This document shows positions 59,721-64,000 of a stretch of 64,000 nt of DNA, in pieces. The translations under genes and the position numbers were made by a program. The notes under the pieces are model-generated. The model saw only the letters and a program-made list of their open reading frames with translations, was not told the DNA's origin and did no database searches. The stretch is from positions 79,975 to 143,974 of the forward strand of contig NZ_JALGRF010000016.1 in NCBI RefSeq assembly GCF_022815725.1, given 5' to 3'. The stretch's first letter is position 1. The number at the start of each line of letters is the position of its first letter. The DNA comes from Streptomyces sp. APSN-46.1. Its GTDB lineage: Bacteria > Actinomycetota > Actinomycetes > Streptomycetales > Streptomycetaceae.

Positions 59721-60756
59721 AGATGCGGACGCCGAACTGGAACGGCATGTTGTCGATCGACTCGTACTTGACGCCGCCACGCGGGTTCGAGGCGTGCAGC
59801 GTCATGTTGTTCCCCGCGTACAGGCCGACGTGGTGCAGATCGCCGTAGAAGAACACCAGGTCGCCCGGCTGGAGCTGGCTGCGGCTGATGCGCGTGCCCT
59901 CGTTCGCCTGCGTGTAGGTGGTACGGGTGATGCTGACGCCGGCCTGCTTGTACGCCCACTGGGTCAGCCCGGAGCAGTCGAAGGCGCTGGGGCCCTCGGC
60001 GCCGGATATGTACGCGCTGCCCACCTTGGTCTTGGCGGCGGCGAGCGCGGCGCCCGCGCGGCCGGAGGCCTTCACGTCGCCGAGGTCGGGGGTGCGCTCG
60101 CCCTCGCTGCGGCTGGCGCGGCTGGCCTTGCTCTCGTCGTCCTTGAGCTGCGCGCGCTCCTGCGCGGTCAGGGTGTTGAGGAGGGCCTGGGCCTCGGCGA
60201 GCTTCTCCTGCGAGACCTTCTTCTTCTCGCCGAGCTCCTTGCGGGTGGCGTCGAGGTCGGCGAGCTTGCCGGAGGCCTCCTGGCGCTGCTGCGCGAGGCT
60301 GCGCTGCTTGGCCTGGATCTTCGTGACCGATTCGACCTGCTTGCCGCTCAACTGCTCCAGCGTGGCGGCCTTGTCGAGGTAGTCGTCCGGGTCGGCGGAG
60401 AGGAAGAGCGCGAGGGACTGGTCGACGCCGCCACTGCGGTACTGGGCGGTCGCCATCGAACCGAGCGTGTTGCGCAGCTCGTTGAGCTCGTCCTGGCCGC
60501 GGGCGACCTGGTCCTGGAGCTGCCCGATCTCCTTTTCGAGCTTCTCCTGGCGCTCCTTGGCCCCGTTGAACTTCTCGGTGGCCTGCTCCGCCTCTTCGTA
60601 GAGCGCGTCGACCTTGGCCTTGACCTCGTCCTTGCCCGGCTTCGCCGGGGCGGCGTAGGCGCCCTGGGCGGAGAGGGCGACGGCCGCGGCGGCGGTTGCG
60701 GTGAGCACGGTCACGCGGGCGCGGTTCGGCTGCTTGGGTCGACGGTGGGACGCCAC
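59719..60756 (-). CDS. NlpC/P60 cell-wall hydrolase, copy 2
   Basis: 345 aa paralogue of the neighbouring hydrolase: VASHRRPK start, secretion signal ending AYAAPA, coiled coil with two conserved blocks (EEAEQATEKFNGAKE and SADPDDYLDKAATLEQLSG), and the NlpC/P60 domain with FDCSGLTQWAY, HHVGLYAG and LHASNP. GTG 60756 has AAGGAG 10 nt upstream. A promoter about 100 nt upstream gives a leader of about 96 nt. Order and fold match Rv2190c. Confidence 0.93.
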   Translation of the reverse strand: MASHRRPKQPNRARVTVLTATAAAAVALSAQGAYAAPAKPGKDEVKAKVDALYEEAEQATEKFNGAKERQEKLEKEIGQLQDQVARGQDELNELRNTLGSMATAQYRSGGVDQSLALFLSADPDDYLDKAATLEQLSGKQVESVTKIQAKQRSLAQQRQEASGKLADLDATRKELGEKKKVSQEKLAEAQALLNTLTAQERAQLKDDESKASRASRSEGERTPDLGDVKASGRAGAALAAAKTKVGSAYISGAEGPSAFDCSGLTQWAYKQAGVSITRTTYTQANEGTRISRSQLQPGDLVFFYGDLHHVGLYAGNNMTLHASNPRGGVKYESIDNMPFQFGVRI

Positions 60757-60859
60757 GAAGGCGAGCTCCTTCTTCCTCTGGCCGCCGAAGAACGCAGGGC
60801 TCGGCAGCACCTCCGCCGGCACCCCGAATGAGTGACCTACCGCACGAAGGTTTGAGCAG

Positions 60860-60889
60860 ACCCTAGTGACCCGTCTGTGATCAGTTCAA
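60860..60889 (-). promoter_or_regulatory. Promoter for NlpC/P60 copy 2
   Basis: On the minus strand TTGAAC (60889-60884) and TAGGGT (60865-60860) are 18 nt apart. Transcription would start near 60853, leaving a leader of about 96 nt. Confidence 0.5.
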
Positions 60890-61010
60890 ATCCTGGCGGG
60901 CAAAAACTGCGTCCCCGACCAGCTTCTTTACCTACAGTGCACGCTCTGTGCCGGGCACTTGACGGTACGTCCCCCACAGGTGCGGCCAATTCCGGCATTC
61001 GCCCCGGCAG

Positions 61011-62372
61011 TTACGAAACGCGCGAAAGCCGCTTCAGCAACAAAGCGGACGCCACCGGCCGAGCCCCGGCCTTCGCCACCCCGTCGGCGACCTCGCGGTC
61101 GGTGGAGACCACCACCACAGGCCGGCCGGCCGGCTCGGCGCGCACCAGCTGGCGGATCAGCTCGTCCGCCGTCACCCCGGCCTTGGAGAACAGCACCCGT
61201 ACCCCGCGCGGCGGCGCGAGCAGCACCGGGGCCGCCAGTTCCGCCCCGTCGAAGACACAGGTCATCTCGGCGCCCGTCTGCGCGGCCAGCATCGACAGCC
61301 CGCCCAGCAGCCGCAGCCGCTGCTTCTCCAGCGGCATCGTCGGATAGCCCGTCTTCGTCACGTTGTAGCCGTCGACCACCAGATGCGCCTGGGGCAGCGC
61401 CAACAGCTGGTCCAGCAGCGCCGGATCGGTCTCCGACAGGGCCCGCGCCGCGATGTCCTTCGGGGTCATCCGGCCCGGCTCCACCGCGTCCACCGTGTCC
61501 GCCGGCCGCGTCGACACCGGCGGCAGCGCCAGCTCGCGGCGCAGCCCGGCGGCCGCGTCCAGCACGGTGTCCAGCAGCAGCCGCAGCCGCATGTCCTCGA
61601 TGCTGCGCCCCTCGCGGGTGGCCCGGCGGGAGGTCTCCAGCGCCGTCTCCACCTCCGCCAGCCGGGACTTGAGCCGCCGGCTCTCGCTCTCGGCGGCGGC
61701 CACCCGCGCGGCGGCCTCGGCGCGGATGCCGTCGATCTCGGCGGTGACCTTGCGGAGCGCCGCCTCACCCCGCTTGACGTCGCTGAGGGCGCTGCGCAGC
61801 TTGCGCTGAAGCGATTCCGCTTCCCTGCGGGCCGCCTCCAGCTCGCCCCGCACCTGCTCACCGCCGGTGCGCTGCAGTTCCCGTACCTGGACCAGTTCCT
61901 CGCGCAGGCGCTCCAGCTCGCGCCGGCTCTCCTCGTCGGCCCGCTCGGCGTCGGCGCGCTGGGCCTCCTCGCCGGCCGCGGCCACCAGCTTGACCCAGCC
62001 GGCCGGGCGCAGGATGTACGCGGCGGCGGCCACGTCCAGCGGATCGGCGGCGGCGGGCGGGGCGCCGGACTCCAGCGCCGCGGCCAGTTCCACCTGGGCC
62101 TCGCGCAGCTTCTCCGCGACGCGCCCGCGGAAGACGCCATCCGTCTCCACGGCCGCGGCCATCGCGTTGCCGGCGAACTTGGCGCGCCGGGTCGGGGTGA
62201 ACCGGGCGTACTGGCGCAGCTGCGCCGGGAGGTCCGCGACCGTCAGTCCGCCGAAGGCGTCCGAGACGAGCGCGACGACCCGGCGCCGCACGCCTTCGGG
62301 CAGCGGGCGGTCGAGCGCGTCGGCGGCGTCGCCGGCCGCGTCGGCCGGCTCAGCGCCGCTTGCTGGCTCCAC
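61011..62372 (-). CDS. NYN-domain (PIN-like RNase) protein with coiled coil
   Basis: 453 aa. An N-terminal helical domain (residues 20-130) is followed by a long Arg/Glu-rich coiled coil (about 135-260) and a C-terminal NYN/YacP-like domain starting with LVVDGYNVTKTGYP near residue 335. Further acidic residues in TCVFDGAEL and VVSTDREVADG would bind metal. NYN domains are predicted or proven RNases. GTG 62372 lies 9 nt after AGGGG. The upstream gene is a zinc ribbon. Confidence 0.87.
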   Translation of the reverse strand: MEPASGAEPADAAGDAADALDRPLPEGVRRRVVALVSDAFGGLTVADLPAQLRQYARFTPTRRAKFAGNAMAAAVETDGVFRGRVAEKLREAQVELAAALESGAPPAAADPLDVAAAAYILRPAGWVKLVAAAGEEAQRADAERADEESRRELERLREELVQVRELQRTGGEQVRGELEAARREAESLQRKLRSALSDVKRGEAALRKVTAEIDGIRAEAAARVAAAESESRRLKSRLAEVETALETSRRATREGRSIEDMRLRLLLDTVLDAAAGLRRELALPPVSTRPADTVDAVEPGRMTPKDIAARALSETDPALLDQLLALPQAHLVVDGYNVTKTGYPTMPLEKQRLRLLGGLSMLAAQTGAEMTCVFDGAELAAPVLLAPPRGVRVLFSKAGVTADELIRQLVRAEPAGRPVVVVSTDREVADGVAKAGARPVASALLLKRLSRVS

Positions 62373-62415
62373 AATCCGTCACCCCTACCGTGATCTACCT
62401 GGGGGCACGGCTCCG

Positions 62416-62655
62416 TCAGGAGTCCGCGCCCGGCCTGTCCACGAGCTCGATCTGGTCCACCGCGTTGCACCACCGGCACCGGACCGACTCGATGGTCTCA
62501 TTGACCACCTCACGCTCCTCGACCTTGGGCTCCCCGGCGAGGTCGAGGTGGACGTACTCCACGACCTTCGACGAACGGGTGACATCGAACCGCGTGAGGT
62601 TGCCGCACAGCGTGCAGCGCCACCGGGTGGTGTCGGTCGGCAGGGGAACCGTCAT
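62416..62655 (-). CDS. Small zinc-ribbon protein
   Basis: 79 aa with two CxxC knuckles, CTLC near residue 14 and CRWC near residue 60, about 43 residues apart, making a typical zinc ribbon around RFDVTRSSKVVEYVHLDLAG. ATG 62655 has GGAGAG 9 nt upstream. It sits 43 nt upstream of the NYN gene on the same strand, so the two may work together on RNA. No specific function is known to me. Confidence 0.85.
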   Translation of the reverse strand: MTVPLPTDTTRWRCTLCGNLTRFDVTRSSKVVEYVHLDLAGEPKVEEREVVNETIESVRCRWCNAVDQIELVDRPGADS

Positions 62656-62803
62656 CAGGCCGCTCTCTCCTTCGTAGCTCTTTCAATTAAAGCCGTCGCT
62701 TGAGCCGTTCGCCCGAGCCGTCCGCCGAACCGTCCGTCACCGGCGGGGGACACAGCTCGTAACCCTACGGCCTGCCACCGCTCCGGGTGGGGCCGGTTGC
62801 GTC

Positions 62804-63541
62804 ATGCTCGGTCGCATGATCGTAAGGTGGCGGGCCGTCCGCGAGGCCGCGCGGGGCCCGGTGATCACGCATGCCCTGATCGCCGGCTGCTGCGTGGTGT
62901 TCCTGATCGGCCCGGCCTCGGGCCTGAACCCGTCCTACGGGACGGGAGACCAGCTGCTGACGACGGGGACGGCGTACTTCCGGCGCTGGGGCGTGGTCCC
63001 GGACGAGCTCCTCGCGGGATCCGCGCGCGCCCTGCTGACTCCGCTGACGGCGCTGTTCGTCCACGGCAGCTGGCTGCATCTGCTCGGCAACATGCTCTTC
63101 CTCCACGTCTTCGGCGCGATGACGGAGGAGCGGATGGGCCGGCCGGAGTTCCTCGGCTTCACCGTGTGTACGGGCTATCTCGCGCTCGCGGCGTTCGCGG
63201 CGGCCAACGCCTCCTCGGACCAGACCCTGGTCGGGGCCTCCGGGGCGATCTCGGCGGTGCTGGGCGCGTTCCTGTGCCTGTTCCCGCGGGCGCGGGTGAC
63301 GAGCCTGTTCCCGTTCCTGCTCTTCCTGCCGCTGCGGTTCCCGGCGTGGATCGTGCTGCTGTTCTGGTTCGGCCTGCAATGGCTGGCCGCCCACCGCGCG
63401 GAAAGCGGCCCGGGGGTGGCCTACCTGGCCCACCTGGTGGGGTTCTCGCTCGGCTTCCTCTACGCGTGGGTCCGCTACCGGCGTGCGGCTAAAGTGAGGC
63501 GACCAGCGACGACGGCCACCGAGGGAGACAGCCAACCGTGA
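62804..63541 (+). CDS. Rhomboid-family intramembrane serine protease
   Basis: 245 aa with six or seven membrane helices. Rhomboid motifs: FVHGSWLHLLGNMLFLHVFG (oxyanion HxxxN), VGASGAISAVLG (catalytic Ser, GxSG) and YLAHLVGF (catalytic His). It should cleave membrane protein substrates within the bilayer. The start may be ATG 62816, which follows CATGCT by 7 nt. The stop overlaps the next GTG (GTGA). Confidence 0.93.
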   Translation: MLGRMIVRWRAVREAARGPVITHALIAGCCVVFLIGPASGLNPSYGTGDQLLTTGTAYFRRWGVVPDELLAGSARALLTPLTALFVHGSWLHLLGNMLFLHVFGAMTEERMGRPEFLGFTVCTGYLALAAFAAANASSDQTLVGASGAISAVLGAFLCLFPRARVTSLFPFLLFLPLRFPAWIVLLFWFGLQWLAAHRAESGPGVAYLAHLVGFSLGFLYAWVRYRRAAKVRRPATTATEGDSQP

Positions 63542-63819
63542 TCACCGCGATCGTGCTCATCAAGACCAGCGTGGACCGCATCCCCGAGATCGCCGAGTCC
63601 ATCGCCGCGCTGGACAGCGTCAGCGAGGTCTACTCCGTCACCGGTACGTACGACCTGATCGCGCTGGTCCGCGTGGCCCGCCACGAGAACCTGGCGGACA
63701 TCATCCCGGGCCGCATCAGCAAGATCCCGGGTGTCGAGGCCACCGACACCCACGTGGCGTTCCGTACCTACTCCCAGCACGACCTGGAAGCGGCCTTCGC
63801 CATCGGCCTCGACGCCTGA
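63538..63819 (+). CDS. Stand-alone Lrp/AsnC ligand-binding (RAM) domain protein
   Basis: 93 aa. The whole protein is one ferredoxin-like RAM domain: AIVLIKTSVDRIPEIAESIA then the SVTGTYDLIALV strand and GVEATDTHVAFRTYS. It has no helix-turn-helix, so it cannot act as a usual Lrp regulator. It may bind amino acids or partner with a full-length Lrp. GTG at 63538 overlaps the rhomboid stop. Confidence 0.92.
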   Translation: MITAIVLIKTSVDRIPEIAESIAALDSVSEVYSVTGTYDLIALVRVARHENLADIIPGRISKIPGVEATDTHVAFRTYSQHDLEAAFAIGLDA

Positions 63820-63922
63820 CGCCTGACGCCTCCGGCGCGGTTCACCATGCGGCCGGGGCGGCGGCGCCTCCGATGCCGCCCGCGCCACCAGTCCCGGACC
63901 AGCTCCGAGGTCCAGTGCGCCA

Positions 63923-63990
63923 CATCCAGCCTCGCCGGCGTTTGAGGCGCGGGTCCGGGCGGAGCCCGGTGCCCGGCGGAGCCGGGGTTC
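63923..63990. repeat. Dispersed palindromic repeat at the right edge
   Basis: The core CAGCCTCGCCGGCGTTTGAG (63927-63946) is followed by the CGGGTCCGGGCGGAGCCCGG hairpin, as at 28.5 kb. The window then ends in a run of ten G, which may be a sequencing or contig-end artefact. Confidence 0.75.
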
Positions 63991-64000
63991 GGGGGGGGGG

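Noticed and set aside
60757..61010. Possible ydaO (c-di-AMP) riboswitch before the NlpC/P60 gene
   Set aside because: Such switches are common before Streptomyces cell-wall hydrolase genes, but the roughly 96-nt leader is too short and I could not match the conserved words of the motif.
63991..64000. Run of ten G at the window end as a biological signal
   Set aside because: A homopolymer exactly at the end of the sequence is more likely a contig or read artefact.

Overview
The window is a high-GC, GC3-rich stretch of actinobacterial chromosome, almost certainly Streptomyces. Supporting signs are GTG/TTG starts, many 4-nt start/stop overlaps, the dcw cluster without mraZ, a SAV_6107-type HEPN protein beside it, a leader-peptide-controlled fused TrpE(G), and a glucokinase next to an SCO2127-like gene. 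Gene order matches, from memory, the ftsZ-to-glkA-and-beyond region of S. coelicolor (roughly SCO2084-SCO2140). It also follows in outline the M. tuberculosis block Rv2153c-Rv2190c.

Layout. (1) 1-11102, minus strand: division/cell-wall operon rsmH-ftsL-ftsI-murE-murF-mraY-murD-ftsW-murG (murG runs off the left edge), with a promoter upstream of rsmH. (2) 11.4-16.9 kb, plus: beta-carbonic anhydrase, then a tightly overlapping MoxR ATPase / DUF58 / transglutaminase operon ending in a strong terminator. (3) 17.2-20.9 kb, minus: ABC-type ATPase / YhgE-Pip membrane protein / TetR regulator, with a 26-bp palindromic operator in front. (4) 21-25.3 kb, plus: HEPN protein, methyltransferase, DUF3040, DUF4126 and CrtI-like oxidoreductase. 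(5) 25.3-32.2 kb: metF, thiE, an Rv2175c-like DNA-binding protein, a ferredoxin-reductase-type flavoprotein, and TPP-riboswitch-controlled thiO-thiS-thiG. (6) 32.2-34.0 kb: a small accessory island with less extreme base composition, holding two tiny coupled genes, a truncated PLD-like gene and a NUDIX hydrolase. (7) 34.4-44.9 kb: PASTA kinase, endonuclease IV-like protein, molybdopterin oxidoreductase, bfr/bfd with an iron box, class II DAHP synthase, trp attenuator plus trpE(G), and pfkA with a Crp-like site in its promoter. (8) 44.2-53.9 kb: two-component system, PlsC acyltransferase, esterase, EEP-family protein, glkA, SCO2127-like gene, ArsA-like ATPase, SRPBCC protein, metallophosphoesterase. 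(9) 54-64 kb: long-chain acyl-CoA ligase, PimB-like glycosyltransferase, gluzincin lipoprotein, two NlpC/P60 hydrolases, NYN-domain protein, zinc ribbon, rhomboid protease and a stand-alone AsnC-type ligand-binding domain.

Functionally the window ties peptidoglycan synthesis and remodelling (dcw, PASTA kinase, NlpC/P60) to central and aromatic metabolism (pfkA, glkA, aroG, trpE), one-carbon and thiamine metabolism, iron storage and lipid metabolism. Regulation readable in the DNA includes a TPP riboswitch, a Trp leader-peptide attenuator, a DtxR/IdeR iron box, a Crp-like site, a TetR operator, several strong hairpin terminators and at least eleven apparently leaderless starts. A family of GC-rich palindromic repeats is scattered between genes, including inside the dcw operon. 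A related mini-element lies in frame inside the PASTA kinase gene. I see no tRNA, rRNA, CRISPR array, transposase or phage genes.
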